In this document: piece by piece, positions 1 through 9,604 of the stretch
Numbering within the stretch: the stretch's first letter is position 1
Layout of the letters: every line of letters begins with the position of its first letter
From: Chitinophagales bacterium
Lineage (GTDB): Bacteria; Bacteroidota; Bacteroidia; Chitinophagales; UBA8649
Length of the DNA: 64,000 bases
Assembly (NCBI GenBank): GCA_020635975.1
Contig: JACJYT010000009.1
Span: forward strand, 42,337-106,336
Direction: 5' to 3'
Translations under genes and position numbers: made by a program
The notes under the pieces: generated by a model
What the model was told of the DNA's origin: nothing
Databases searched by the model: none
Seen by the model: the letters and a program-made list of their open reading frames with translations, nothing else

Positions 1-444
1 AAAAGTATGCAGCACGGGATAACAAATAGAACTCCCATATTAGGAATGTACCAAAGAGAAGGTAAGCTTGTATTGAAGGTAATAAATAAGACTTGGGCCG
101 AAGAAATAAGGCCAATAATGGACATGTCAATTAATCCAAATAGTGTAATCGTATCAGATGGACTTAGTGTGTACAGGCACGCTAAAGATAAATATACGGA
201 TCATGTAGTAATGAATCATAAAAAGCAGAAATACAATGAAGGGATTTACAACACCAGCACGATAGAGGGGTTCTGGGCAATGCTCAAAAGATCCGTTATT
301 GGTACATATCACCATATATCAGTAAAACATCTTCAAGAATATATTGACGAGTTATCTTTTAAATTTAACTATAGAAAATCTAGAAATGCCTTTAATTTGT
401 TGATTGAAAAGTCTTTAAATTTACAAATCCCAACTGATGGGTAA
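1..444 (+). mobile_element. IS1595-family transposase, 3' part only
   Basis: The reading frame is open from the first base, so the gene starts before the window. The visible part is the C-terminal half of a DDE transposase of the IS1595/ISXO2-like type. SDGLSVYRH carries the second acidic residue, NTSTIEGFWAMLKRSV carries the catalytic glutamate, and the tail HLQEYIDELSFKFNYR is typical of the family. The first catalytic aspartate and the N-terminal zinc ribbon would lie upstream. The right end of the element should fall between the stop codon and the GTTAGC at 479-484. I cannot define the terminal inverted repeat because the left end is not visible. Confidence 0.88.
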
Positions 445-540
445 TTACCAACTATTTAGACATGGCTGTTACACGCACGTTAGCACTCACCCTGAAGACG
501 ACACTACTGACTATAAACGAACAGAAAAAAGAAAGATAAA

Positions 541-1839
541 ATGCGGAATCTCAACAAATTTAGAACAATGAAAATCACATTTAAAGAAAATTGTGACGTT
601 TGGTATGAGATAAAGCAATACGAATATGATTTAGAAATTTTTAGTCATATAGTAGATTACCCAATGAACAAAATAGACCTTGACGACATTGATAGCATTT
701 ATCCAATCTACAAATCTGAAACAGCAGATGGCAAGACATTAATTGAAATTAAAGGAAGTCCAACTGAAATCAATTTAAAGTATGTAAAAAAGGAGTTTTT
801 ACAAAAAGAAATAATCGATGGAAATAAAACTGTATTAAGGTATTGTGAAGATATACAAGTTAATGTAGATGAAAATCAAAGCGAGTTTTGTTTGCAAATT
901 CATTCGCCTTATTCTTATATAAGTGCAATTCGAAAACTATCTACTGCAAAGTTTAATAACTATTCATTTGCACCAGGAGATTTAAGTCCAATTTTTCTAA
1001 AACAATCAGGCACAATGCAAATTGAGTGGTATTTAGAAATTATGGAAGATAAAAAAAGTCAAAACCCTGAAGAAGTTCAACAACAATCAAAACGCATATT
1101 TAAATTAGATAGGTTCTATGGTTTTCGTAGGCAATATCAATGGCTTGAGGAAATTCACGAACAATTAATCAATGAAAAGCCACTTATTAAGTCAAATATT
1201 TTTTTTCATACCCGAATAGAGGATATTTTAAATGGAAGTTGCTTTTATTTATCTGCCGGTGCTGACATAACCCCAATAATTGCATTACAAGATAAAATTC
1301 AAACATTTGTATTTTGCGATGAATACGGAAGTTATCCTGATTCTGATTATAGTATCGAAGAATTATGGTTAAAAATAGATAACAAACTACAAAAGGAAAA
1401 CTTCAATAAAATTAAAACCTTAGATATTGATAAAAAATTCCTTAGGATTAGAGACTTTCATTATAGTATTAGAGAATCAGATAAATTGGAAAAAGCATCT
1501 TTGAGTTTATGGGAAAAGAAAAATATTTTATATTGCTTGATATATTTAAATTGGGATAACTCAATGGCTTTTAATCGACTATATGTTGAAAATAGGATAA
1601 TTCCAAAAGCGATTTGTGAATTATTGCCTGATGGAGGTACTTTAGGAGAACATTCGAGAATAAAAATACCATATAAATTCAGGATGCCGGAATATTCAAT
1701 TGGACACAAATATAGCCTTAGCAAACCTGAAGAGTATGATTTAATTACTGACACCATTAAATATTTCGGGGACTACCCAACTACATATGGAAACGCTGGC
1801 TCAAGTAATGGAATTAATTTGTATAAACGAAAACAATAA
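541..1839 (+). CDS. hypothetical protein (432 aa)
   Basis: The product is an acidic, soluble-looking protein without a signal peptide or membrane segment, and I do not recognise a family. A second in-frame ATG at residue 10 (base 568) is an equally good start, because the next residues (KITFKENCD) look like an ordinary beta-strand N-terminus. The gene sits alone between two GTTAG/GCTAAC-type palindromic sites, directly after an IS1595 remnant. That position looks like cargo of a cassette-like array rather than core genome. Codon use is AT-rich, like the other accessory genes here. Confidence 0.6.
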   Translation: MRNLNKFRTMKITFKENCDVWYEIKQYEYDLEIFSHIVDYPMNKIDLDDIDSIYPIYKSETADGKTLIEIKGSPTEINLKYVKKEFLQKEIIDGNKTVLRYCEDIQVNVDENQSEFCLQIHSPYSYISAIRKLSTAKFNNYSFAPGDLSPIFLKQSGTMQIEWYLEIMEDKKSQNPEEVQQQSKRIFKLDRFYGFRRQYQWLEEIHEQLINEKPLIKSNIFFHTRIEDILNGSCFYLSAGADITPIIALQDKIQTFVFCDEYGSYPDSDYSIEELWLKIDNKLQKENFNKIKTLDIDKKFLRIRDFHYSIRESDKLEKASLSLWEKKNILYCLIYLNWDNSMAFNRLYVENRIIPKAICELLPDGGTLGEHSRIKIPYKFRMPEYSIGHKYSLSKPEEYDLITDTIKYFGDYPTTYGNAGSSNGINLYKRKQ

Positions 1840-1876
1840 TGCAATGGCACCAATACGACAGAAAAAAGGGCGAAGT

Positions 1877-2006
1877 GCTAACAGCACCTACCCAAAAGGC
1901 GGGGTTTCGTGTTTCAAAGACAGTTTTGTGGTTAATCAAACATTAGTTTTTCAAATCAAGTTTTGTGGTAAAAGTCCCGCCCTTCGGGTAGCTGCAAAAC
2001 GTTAGC
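1877..2006 (+). repeat. palindromic attC-like intergenic site B
   Basis: This 130-bp site begins with GCTAAC (1877-1882) and ends with GTTAGC (2001-2006). The arms GCTAACAGCACCTACCC and GGGTAGCTGCAAAACGTTAGC are imperfect inverted repeats. The homology continues inward with GGCGGGG against CCCGCCC. The layout resembles integron attC sites (conserved outer core boxes, variable paired interior), but the boxes do not match the GTTRRRY consensus exactly. No integrase gene is visible in the window. Confidence 0.6.
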
Positions 2007-2167
2007 GGTTATGGCAAAACGACACACCACCAAGCGACAGTTTGACGACAAGATAGCGTTCTTTCAAGACAACCATTTTTTGACAGCGGACAGCAAAGCT
2101 GGAGTTATTTGAAGTTTTATTTTTTGCCCAACTCACAGAAAAAATTTTGAAAAGACAAGCCAACGCA

Positions 2168-2233
2168 CAGCAAGCACATTTGCAAACCGCACAATCCAAC
2201 ACGCAAACCAAAGTTTGCAAAAGAGCTTGCTTG
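2168..2233 (+). repeat. TTTGCAA-type hairpin element C1
   Basis: The arms CAGCAAGCACATTTGCAAAC and GTTTGCAAAAGAGCTTGCTTG pair imperfectly. The core ATTTGCAA/TTGCAAAAGAG is shared with the element at 10720-10790, but the flanking stem differs (CAAGC/GCTTG here, GTGGC/GCCAC there) and stays paired in both. The element lies just upstream of the helicase operon. Confidence 0.6.
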
Positions 2234-2344
2234 CCCACGCACCCAAGCCCACCCACCACCCGAGAAGTGGAAGCTGAATTTTACGACAATAAATTGTTAG
2301 GACATTTTTTTGTATAACTTAACCGACTGAAATTAAATAAAGAA

Positions 2345-5300
2345 TTGAACCAAAACCGAGACATATCACAATTTGAAATAGAGTTTACCCAAAAGTATGA
2401 CAGAGGAACTGTAATTGAATCTAACATCATTTCAATTATTAACCCTTCTCAAATCATATTAGATATTGAAGACGGCTTTATTGGTCGTTTATCGGTTTTA
2501 GACTTATCTTGGTGTCTTCCCGAAGGCGAAGCAGAATTTAAAAAATTCAAAGTTGGCGACAGAATCCAATGTGTTGTTTTGAATATAGACTTTCCAAACC
2601 AACAAGTCATTTTAAGCAGAAAACATCTTTCAACACCAACAAGCGAAACTGTAGCTTGGGAACGAATAGAGCGTGGAGAAGAATTTTATGTTGACGTTGT
2701 TGAATCTTTCAACAACACAACAATTGTCAAGACAAAAGAAAATCTTTACGGAATTATAAACAATAATCTTATCCCAAACGCTACTGGAAAGATTAGAGTG
2801 AAAGTTAATTCTAAACTTGATTATAGTGAATTGCTTTCCTTTGTTCCTGCATCTTTAGACATTGTACAAGACGAAACAGACGAAGAATTTTCAATTCCTG
2901 AAATCAATTTCATTGAAGATGATTTACAGTCATTCTATTCATTCAAAAACTCAATTCTTGGCGTTTACGCAACAGACGAGCAATTGACTGTAATTAAAGA
3001 CGGTTTTGAAATTGATGATAAAATATTTTCAAAGGAATTTAAAACAGACAAAATATTATACATACAATTTGAATTAGGAAACGCAAGCTACGAGACAACA
3101 TTTAAACAGAATGCCATTCCTTATTTTCTAAATGACATAGTAATTTCAAACGAAAATGAGAACAAATTGTTAGACTTATTATCTAATCAACACTATTGGT
3201 TTAAAATAAATGTTCGTGAAGAAAGCCAAAAAACAGATTTTTCGCTATATAATGAAGATGTAAACTTTTTTGGCGATGTAGCAATAAGCAAAGACAAAAA
3301 GGAAATAAAATTTATCATTAAAGATTTTTCATTTGGACATAGTCAAGTTAAATCAAGTGAAGCCAAAAAAAGGAATACAAAGTATGGTTCATTTCTATTT
3401 AATAATAAACTGAAAGTTGTTTCACCTTATGGAACAACCCCATTTGACAATTCTGTAAAAGAATTCCTTGATTATGCGGAATTAAAAACAAAATGCTTTG
3501 AAGTCGTAAATCAATTAAAAAATGATGCAGGTGAAATTTTAAGACAAGAAGGCAGAACACTTGCTATTATTGATAAGTTTCTTGAATACCAAATTAGCTT
3601 AATAGAACAACAAAAAGAAAATAATGTTTTTGTTGATAAATATGTACGTATTCCCGCAACTAATCAAGGCGTAGCAATAAAAATACCGAGAACGGTTGGA
3701 GATAGCCTTGAAATAGATGAAGATACTGTTGTGAATATAAGGTTAAAAGATAAAAATGAGGATAAGCCTATAAAATTATCTGACGGAATACTATCGTACT
3801 CCAATGATGACTATATCATAACATTCAACAAGCAAATAAAACTTGATTTGTTGAAGGATGGATTTTATTTGGACAAACGTATTTCTAAAAAACAATTCCA
3901 AATACAAAGAGAAATCATTCAAGATTTTTTAGATAAAAAAATAAAGATTGACCACATAGAATCATTATTGGTGAAACCCGATAAGGTAAAGACACCTATT
4001 CTAAAATCAGTACAATTTAAAAACGAAAATTTAGCAATAACCGAAAAAGAAGATTCAAGCAATAACCAAATTACTGCGGTAAAAAAAGCAGTAGGAAATC
4101 AAAATATATTTTTGATTCAAGGACCTCCTGGTACTGGAAAAACGACTGTAATTGCAGAAATTATACAGCAATTAGTTGAAAAAGGTGAAAAGATATTGGT
4201 TTCAGGACAGAATCACGTTGCGGTAGATAATGTATTGGAGAAAATTTCTCAATTTTCAGATTTAAACCTTTTAAGAGTTGGAAATCCTGACAGAATTGAT
4301 AAGCAATTAGTAAGATATAGCATTGACAATCTTGTTGATGAATATAAAGTGGATTTTAAAAAGTTTATCTCAAATCAACTTTTAGTAGCAAAAAAATATT
4401 CGGAAGAAAAAAAGGCAGGAACACAAAAAAACGAAATTAAAAATTCACTTAATCAATTTATAAACTCTTTAGTTGGTGAATATGGCGTTCTGAAAGAAGT
4501 GTATAAGCAACGGCACTTTATTTTACTTGAAGGGCTTTCTGAATTAACCATTACAGAAATCAATGAAACCATAGAATTACTTAAAAAATGGATTGATGAT
4601 ACAAACAATGAATATGAAATTTTATTAAAGCCTTTAATCTATAATTCTATTGATGTTGTTTTTGCAACTTGTATTGGAATTAAGTCAGACGAAATATTTA
4701 AGGATAAAAATTTCAAATTCGACACTGTAATTATTGATGAAGCAGGCAAAGCGAACATTGCAGAATCATTAGTAGCAATAGAACTTGGAGAGAAAGTAAT
4801 TCTTGTTGGCGACCAAAAGCAATTACCGCCTTATATGGAGAGTTCGCTTATTGACAAATCAGAACCAACAAGTTTTCCAAATTCTGCGTATGGTTCAGAG
4901 TTTCTGGAAGAAGAAATTCTTCACGCTCTTAAAACTTCATTCTTTGAATTTATTGTAAATAGAATTAACGCAGACCAATTTCCAAAAGAAAATATGGAAA
5001 TGCTGAATTATCAGCACAGAATGCACCCTAATATTGGCGAATTTGTATCAAGTTCTTTTTATGACGGCAAGGTAAAAATGGGAAGTAAAACCCATTTGAA
5101 CAGACTTGATTTTCCTTCGCCTTTTGATAAAGAAGTAGTTTTCTTTGATACATCAAATTCAAAAAATCCATTTGAGCAAAATGACGGTTTTTCTGCAATG
5201 AATAACACAGAAGCAGAAACAATTTCAGAAATCATACTGCCAAAACTATTTGACAACGAAGTAAACCCTTCAAACATTGCTATCATAGCACCATACAAAT

Positions 5301-6019
5301 CACAGGTTGCAAATATCAAAAACCATATAAACAGGTCGTCTTGTAAATTCAAAAACATTGATGTTTCAACACTTGATTCATTTCAAGGAAAAGAATATGA
5401 TATAATCATTTTCAGTTTTACACGTTCATCTGACCACAGCAAAGCACCAATTGTAAATGGTAAACCTAAGTTTTCAAAAGTTGGTTTTCTTGACGATGCA
5501 AGGCGATTGAATGTTGCTTTTAGTCGTGCTAAAAAGAAACTTATCTTAATTGGAAATTCAAAAACTCTAACAGATTACAGGTCACATTATGACCGAATTT
5601 TCAATTATACCCAATTATTCAAAAAGTTAGTTGAATTAAGCAACAAGGAAAAAATAGGAAACTTCATAAATGTTGCAGATTTGTATGACTTTAAATCTCC
5701 TTTTGAATCTTTCATAGAAAAATATAAAACAGGAGATATTGCAAAGGGCAAGGTTAAATCTATTGGTCAAAACGTCAAGGGCATATTTGGTGTATTTGTA
5801 ACTATTGATAATGTTGATTGCCTGATTCCATATTCAATGCTTCCAAATCATCTGAAAGCTGATATAGAACAATTGGAAACTTCTTCTGATTTAGAAGTAA
5901 TCATTCATTCAATTGATTTGAGTACAAAACGAATAACTGTAAAAAACAAAAGAGCAAAAAAATTAACCACATATCTCAAAAAGAACAAATCTGGGAAGCA
6001 ACAATTGGGAAAAAAATAA
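2345..6019 (+). CDS. S1-domain / superfamily 1 (DNA2/NAM7-like) helicase
   Basis: This is a large helicase likely to unwind or translocate on RNA or DNA. Residues about 18-100 form an S1 RNA-binding domain. The SF1 core follows with Walker A GPPGTGKTT (about 594), Walker B VIIDEAGKAN (about 797), GDQKQLPP, YQHRMHP (about 889), DSFQGKEYD (about 1010) and LNVAFSRAKKK (about 1053). A second S1 domain follows at about 1128-1210. The start is TTG, chosen because it opens the S1 domain. The coding region appears cut short by homopolymer frameshifts: sequence for a third S1 domain continues to base 6217. It is the first gene of a five-gene overlapping operon. Pairing of this helicase class with a PLD nuclease is known from the Mokosh defence system; the relation here is inference. 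Confidence 0.88.
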   Translation: MNQNRDISQFEIEFTQKYDRGTVIESNIISIINPSQIILDIEDGFIGRLSVLDLSWCLPEGEAEFKKFKVGDRIQCVVLNIDFPNQQVILSRKHLSTPTSETVAWERIERGEEFYVDVVESFNNTTIVKTKENLYGIINNNLIPNATGKIRVKVNSKLDYSELLSFVPASLDIVQDETDEEFSIPEINFIEDDLQSFYSFKNSILGVYATDEQLTVIKDGFEIDDKIFSKEFKTDKILYIQFELGNASYETTFKQNAIPYFLNDIVISNENENKLLDLLSNQHYWFKINVREESQKTDFSLYNEDVNFFGDVAISKDKKEIKFIIKDFSFGHSQVKSSEAKKRNTKYGSFLFNNKLKVVSPYGTTPFDNSVKEFLDYAELKTKCFEVVNQLKNDAGEILRQEGRTLAIIDKFLEYQISLIEQQKENNVFVDKYVRIPATNQGVAIKIPRTVGDSLEIDEDTVVNIRLKDKNEDKPIKLSDGILSYSNDDYIITFNKQIKLDLLKDGFYLDKRISKKQFQIQREIIQDFLDKKIKIDHIESLLVKPDKVKTPILKSVQFKNENLAITEKEDSSNNQITAVKKAVGNQNIFLIQGPPGTGKTTVIAEIIQQLVEKGEKILVSGQNHVAVDNVLEKISQFSDLNLLRVGNPDRIDKQLVRYSIDNLVDEYKVDFKKFISNQLLVAKKYSEEKKAGTQKNEIKNSLNQFINSLVGEYGVLKEVYKQRHFILLEGLSELTITEINETIELLKKWIDDTNNEYEILLKPLIYNSIDVVFATCIGIKSDEIFKDKNFKFDTVIIDEAGKANIAESLVAIELGEKVILVGDQKQLPPYMESSLIDKSEPTSFPNSAYGSEFLEEEILHALKTSFFEFIVNRINADQFPKENMEMLNYQHRMHPNIGEFVSSSFYDGKVKMGSKTHLNRLDFPSPFDKEVVFFDTSNSKNPFEQNDGFSAMNNTEAETISEIILPKLFDNEVNPSNIAIIAPYKSQVANIKNHINRSSCKFKNIDVSTLDSFQGKEYDIIIFSFTRSSDHSKAPIVNGKPKFSKVGFLDDARRLNVAFSRAKKKLILIGNSKTLTDYRSHYDRIFNYTQLFKKLVELSNKEKIGNFINVADLYDFKSPFESFIEKYKTGDIAKGKVKSIGQNVKGIFGVFVTIDNVDCLIPYSMLPNHLKADIEQLETSSDLEVIIHSIDLSTKRITVKNKRAKKLTTYLKKNKSGKQQLGKK

Positions 6020-6217
6020 AAAAAAAAAGGAGATTGGGTAAACGGAATTGTTCAGAAAGAAGTTGATTTTGGATATTTCATTAAAATAGAAACTCGACTT
6101 GAGGGCTTTTACAAAAAATTGGATTAAAAACCCCAATAATATTTTATTGAATGAAACGATACGAGTTAAAATTATAAAGATTGATACGAATAAAAAACAA
6201 ATAGCCTTTTCCTATTA
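6020..6217 (+). pseudogene. out-of-frame third S1 domain of the helicase gene
   Basis: In a shifted frame, bases 6028-6127 read GDWVNGIVQKEVDFGYFIKI followed by ETRLEGFYKKLD and a stop. In a second shifted frame, 6125-6217 read NPNNILLNETIRVKIIKIDT and end IAFSY-stop at 6217, immediately before the next ATG. Together they make an ordinary S1 domain. The first shift lies in A-runs at 6010-6027 (zero frame GGA AAA AAA TAA, a potential -1 slippery heptamer), the second in the A-run near 6112. Sequencing error, real decay or programmed slippage are all possible. Two shifts make slippage alone insufficient. Confidence 0.75.
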
Positions 6218-7582
6218 ATGAGCAATTTTAGCATTGATATAGAAAAATATTACGAAGAATTGTCAGCAATGGGCAGACAATTAAAGGGTGTTTTTTGTAT
6301 TCAATATCCTATTTATTGCATACATTCTGAAATTTCCGATTCTACACCCGACCCACTTGACAATCTTGATAAAGTAATTGTTGATTTTTTAAATGTAAAA
6401 GCAGACTTTTCTTCATTCCAAATTGGAAGTATTATCGGGACATCAAAAGCATTAGTTGAATTACGACTTGATAAACTTGTAAGTGATGGATTGCTACGAA
6501 AAGAAGATAACAAATATTTTTTGACGGAAGAAGGTGTTTCTGTATTTGAAACAAAAACACAGTTAAGATTACACAAACAATCTTACGATTTTTACGTTGA
6601 CGGAATCACTCTTAAACCTTTACCAAAAGCATTTTACAGCTATTACAAAAGCAAACTAATAAGCGAACATCATAGCTTTTACAAAACAAACACAAGAACA
6701 GGAGAAAGATATTTAGTAAAACCATTTGCACCTGATATGGTGCATACGCCACCTGAAAAAAATAAAATGTCCGATTTAATATTTGCTATTGACAACGAAC
6801 AAAGAGAAAATTTTGGAATACCAAACGGCTTACAAAGCATAGACGAAATATCGTTTACTAAAATGAGTTTTCAAATACTTGTTTCTGTTAGTAAATCAAA
6901 AGGTGTTTTAGTAAAGGAACTCATAGATGGTCACGCTATTTATTCTTTGGGCGAGGAACGCACATACTACGAAACTTTAAGAAAAAATGTAGTTCAATTT
7001 GAACTAACATTAAAAGAGCGTATTCAAAATTTGGAATTCAAATTAACGATTCCTTTTCAGAAAAAGGATAGTTCTGAAAAACCTACGCCAATCTTAACAA
7101 CGAATTTGCCCGAAATAGACAGATACAAAGAATCGGTCAATAAATGCTTCAATTTTAGTAGCGAAGATTTATTAAAGTTTTTAGAAAGTATGTATGGTTT
7201 GAAACATATTGACCAAGACAGTCTTATTTATGAAGATGATTCAGTAGAAATAAACATTCGCAAGAAAACTTTAGAAGAAAGTCCAAATCGACAAAAATTG
7301 GTTAGCGATTTAATCAGAAAACGAGATTATCGAATTTTCAACAACAGTTTAGAGCGAAATGTATTTCTGTTTTATTTATACTATTCAACTGATGATGTAA
7401 TTATTAAAGAGTTGATAGAATTTATTGAATTGGTAAAGCAATATCATAGATTCTCATTTTCCGATTTTCTTAAAACTAATTCGGAATACAGTGAGAAAAT
7501 TAGGCCATACTTGATATTGGCAGGAGAATACGACCTATTGGAAAAATATGATATAGAAAAGCATATGCTAAAAGTGAATTAA
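6218..7582 (+). CDS. winged-helix domain protein of unknown function (454 aa)
   Basis: Second gene of the helicase operon. It starts right after the shifted S1 stop and ends in TAATG, overlapping the PLD gene by one base. Residues about 45-115 look like a winged helix-turn-helix (FQIGSIIGTSKALVELRLDK, then LVSDGLLRKEDNKYFLTEEG). The remaining 340 residues match no family I know. They are charged, with helical segments, and have no signal peptide or membrane segment. The protein may bind nucleic acid or act as an adaptor for the helicase or the nucleases; this rests on context only. Confidence 0.75.
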   Translation: MSNFSIDIEKYYEELSAMGRQLKGVFCIQYPIYCIHSEISDSTPDPLDNLDKVIVDFLNVKADFSSFQIGSIIGTSKALVELRLDKLVSDGLLRKEDNKYFLTEEGVSVFETKTQLRLHKQSYDFYVDGITLKPLPKAFYSYYKSKLISEHHSFYKTNTRTGERYLVKPFAPDMVHTPPEKNKMSDLIFAIDNEQRENFGIPNGLQSIDEISFTKMSFQILVSVSKSKGVLVKELIDGHAIYSLGEERTYYETLRKNVVQFELTLKERIQNLEFKLTIPFQKKDSSEKPTPILTTNLPEIDRYKESVNKCFNFSSEDLLKFLESMYGLKHIDQDSLIYEDDSVEINIRKKTLEESPNRQKLVSDLIRKRDYRIFNNSLERNVFLFYLYYSTDDVIIKELIEFIELVKQYHRFSFSDFLKTNSEYSEKIRPYLILAGEYDLLEKYDIEKHMLKVN

Positions 7583-8499
7583 TGGAATTGGTTTTAAAAA
7601 ATACAGACACACTAAATTCTGGCGTTTTTGTTTTAAACGAAAGCAAAACGGAGTTTGCTCCATTTATTGGTTATGAAAACATTTTCTTAACCCAAGAAGG
7701 TAATGTTGCTTTAAAAAATGAGATACTCAAAATAATTAGCGAAGCAACTTCTGTTTTAAAAATTTGTAGTTTCATTATTACCGACAAAGAAATATTCAAT
7801 GCGATATTGAATAAAGCTAAAGAAACCCAAGTTGCTATTTTTATGCTTACTCAATTAGATTCAACCAAACTGGAAAACTCCTTGTCTTTGGCTGATTTTA
7901 TTACAGAAGAAGAAATAAAAGAAAATCCGGCACGAACACATTTGAAATACATAAAGCAACTTTATGATAACGGCATACACGTTAGAGCTTCGCTCTCTGC
8001 CCATTCTAAATTTATAGTTGCAGACCGAACTATTGGCTTTATTACCAGTGCAAATTTCACTACTCCATCTCTAACATTTAATACTGAATCGGGTGCTTAT
8101 TTAGATGAAAAAAGCAGTAAAGAACTTGACAAATTATTTGATGTAATTTTTCTACAAGGCACAACCTACAAGCAATTTTTAGGCACTAAGAAAAAAGGTA
8201 AAATGTTAGTTGTTCAATCAGAAGCAAACATTGATAGCAATTTATTGCCAAAATCAGAACTTTCAGACCTTAGATATACTTGCGAAAATCTATCTAATAA
8301 TTTACTTGATGAAATTATTTCAATCATCAACCAAGCAAATGAATATTTGTATTTATCAACGTACAGCATTGTTGGATTAAATTCAATAGAAGAATTATTT
8401 CAATCAATTAAGAGAGCAATAGAAAAAGGCGTTTCTGTTTCTATTTTTTGCAGAGGAATGAATTACAGAAATGACCATTTGGAAGGTGTTTCAAATTAA
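7582..8499 (+). CDS. PLD-like nuclease, N-terminal part (frameshifted gene)
   Basis: This phospholipase-D superfamily protein is probably a nuclease. The first HKD motif is at residues 141-158, HSKFIVADRTIGFITSAN, giving H-x-K-x4-D with the downstream serine and asparagine. The frame closes after LEGVSN, but the family continues in another frame from base 8493, where the second HKD motif lies. PLD enzymes need two HKD motifs, within one chain or across a dimer. The intact gene would therefore have been 7582-9026, about 480 residues. One missing A in the AAA at 8493-8495 would explain the break. The gene overlaps its neighbours by single bases. Confidence 0.82.
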   Translation: MELVLKNTDTLNSGVFVLNESKTEFAPFIGYENIFLTQEGNVALKNEILKIISEATSVLKICSFIITDKEIFNAILNKAKETQVAIFMLTQLDSTKLENSLSLADFITEEEIKENPARTHLKYIKQLYDNGIHVRASLSAHSKFIVADRTIGFITSANFTTPSLTFNTESGAYLDEKSSKELDKLFDVIFLQGTTYKQFLGTKKKGKMLVVQSEANIDSNLLPKSELSDLRYTCENLSNNLLDEIISIINQANEYLYLSTYSIVGLNSIEELFQSIKRAIEKGVSVSIFCRGMNYRNDHLEGVSN

Positions 8500-9026
8500 G
8501 TGAAATTGGTTGTAAAATTTATGCTGATGTATTTAATCATTCAAAAGGTGTTATCAATGAAAAAACAGGAATGATATTTACAGCAAATATTGACGGAAAT
8601 CACGGTTTAAATAATGGTTTTGAAGTTGGCAGTGTTTTAAATGAATTACAGAGAATAGAATTTCTTGATTTTCACAAAAAACTAATAGAAACATCATTTT
8701 ATGTTTTTGAAAACAATCCAACACGAAACGACTTATTTGTAACGTATATCGCTTATGAACAGCAAAAAGGATTAAACGCACCTTTGTTGCCTCAATATCC
8801 AGTAATTACATACAAATCCACTTTGAATGTCAATTTAAATGACTTTAAATCGTCCATAATATTTTATGGAAAAGCTAAAGATTCTGAATACTTAATTGTA
8901 GGAAACTCTTTCTATAAATGCAACTTAAAAGGGAGTAACATTTTTCTTTTAGAAAAAACCGCACCAAGGTTTGATATAGAAAAATACATCTTTAAATTTT
9001 TTGAACTTAAAATCAGTAAAAGCTAA
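8493..9026 (+). pseudogene. PLD-like nuclease, C-terminal part in shifted frame
   Basis: From 8493 the frame reads KLSEIGCKIYADVFNHSKGV, then INEKTGMIFTANIDG. This is a second HKD-type motif (HSK followed by the TANID block). It continues as an open frame of 150 further codons from the ATG at 8571 to 9026. The stop overlaps the ATG of the CARF gene. The fragment could be translated from the internal ATG only if a start signal exists, and none is obvious. It is best read as the second half of the gene beginning at 7582. Confidence 0.78.
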
Positions 9027-9604
9027 TGAGTAAACAAATTCCATATTTACAAGAATGGCTTGACCTTGCCCAAAATGGCAAATTTGAAAAAGCCCAAGAA
9101 TTATACTTTGAAAAACTTTTTGAAGCAGTGATAAACAATTTCTGCGAAAAGTATAGTAATACATTGCCTCAAGGTGGCACATTGTTTTCGGTGCTTGGTT
9201 TTTCACCTGAACCAATAATTCTTACTGCAAAAGCAGTACAGCCCGAAACACATATCATTTTCACTACAAACAACCAAAAAGTTGATAATAGTTATCTTGA
9301 AAAATTCCTTGAATCTAATTACGAACTCATCTACCTAAATGATGAAAGTTTTGAATCAATGTATAACGCAATGAAAGAACAACTTGTTTTGAATCCAAAC
9401 TCACAAATTACGGTTGACATTACAGGCGGTAAAAAATCAATGGTGGCATCGGCTTCCATTTTTGGAAAAGATTACGGTTGTAGAATTGTTTACGTTGATT
9501 TTTCTGAATATATCAAAGATTTAAGAAAGCCAATGCCGGGTTCTGAAATACTTAATGTTGTGTACAATCCGTTTAAAAATCAACCTGAAATATTCTTAAA
9601 ATGA
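9026..9604 (+). CDS. stand-alone CARF-like protein
   Basis: Residues about 50-160 have a Rossmann-like arrangement: GGTLFSVLGFSPEPIILTAK, a beta-strand IIFTTN, then VDITGGKKSMVASASIFG at about 130-146. The D-x-TGG-x-K-x-M motif is the hallmark of CARF domains, which bind cyclic oligoadenylates in type III CRISPR systems. No effector domain is attached in its 192 residues. It could be a sensor subunit, or a ring nuclease that destroys the signal. The gene overlaps the PLD stop by one base and the next CARF gene by four bases, so co-translation is likely. The fold call rests on motif reading only. Confidence 0.75.
   Translation: MSKQIPYLQEWLDLAQNGKFEKAQELYFEKLFEAVINNFCEKYSNTLPQGGTLFSVLGFSPEPIILTAKAVQPETHIIFTTNNQKVDNSYLEKFLESNYELIYLNDESFESMYNAMKEQLVLNPNSQITVDITGGKKSMVASASIFGKDYGCRIVYVDFSEYIKDLRKPMPGSEILNVVYNPFKNQPEIFLK

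Larger units (their letters stand above)
1840..2344. other. 505-bp intergenic stretch before the helicase operon
   Basis: It contains palindromic site B, a 33-codon ORF at 2011-2112 directly after the GTTAGC box (no recognisable product), hairpin C1, and an isolated GTTAG near 2295. The stretch looks like two successive cassette junctions, the second one degraded. I found no clear promoter. Confidence 0.5.

Noticed and set aside
1787..2005. Open frame of 72 codons running through palindromic site B
   Set aside because: Its first part is the last codons of the 541-1839 gene in another frame, and the rest translates the repeat. No start signal or family was found.
2011..2112. 33-codon ORF directly after site B
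   Set aside because: It starts well, but it is too short and has no recognisable product. It may be a decayed cassette gene.
2002..2259. Minus-strand open frame of 85 codons with many cysteines
   Set aside because: It is the complement of hairpin C1 and surrounding GC-richer repeat DNA. The cysteines come from the repeat composition.
5028..5358. Minus-strand frames inside the helicase gene
   Set aside because: They lie antisense to conserved helicase motifs; the forward frame explains the sequence.
6010..6127. Helicase tail explained purely by programmed -1 frameshifting
   Set aside because: The A-AAA-AAA heptamer is present, but the S1 domain needs a second shift near 6112, so slippage alone cannot produce it.
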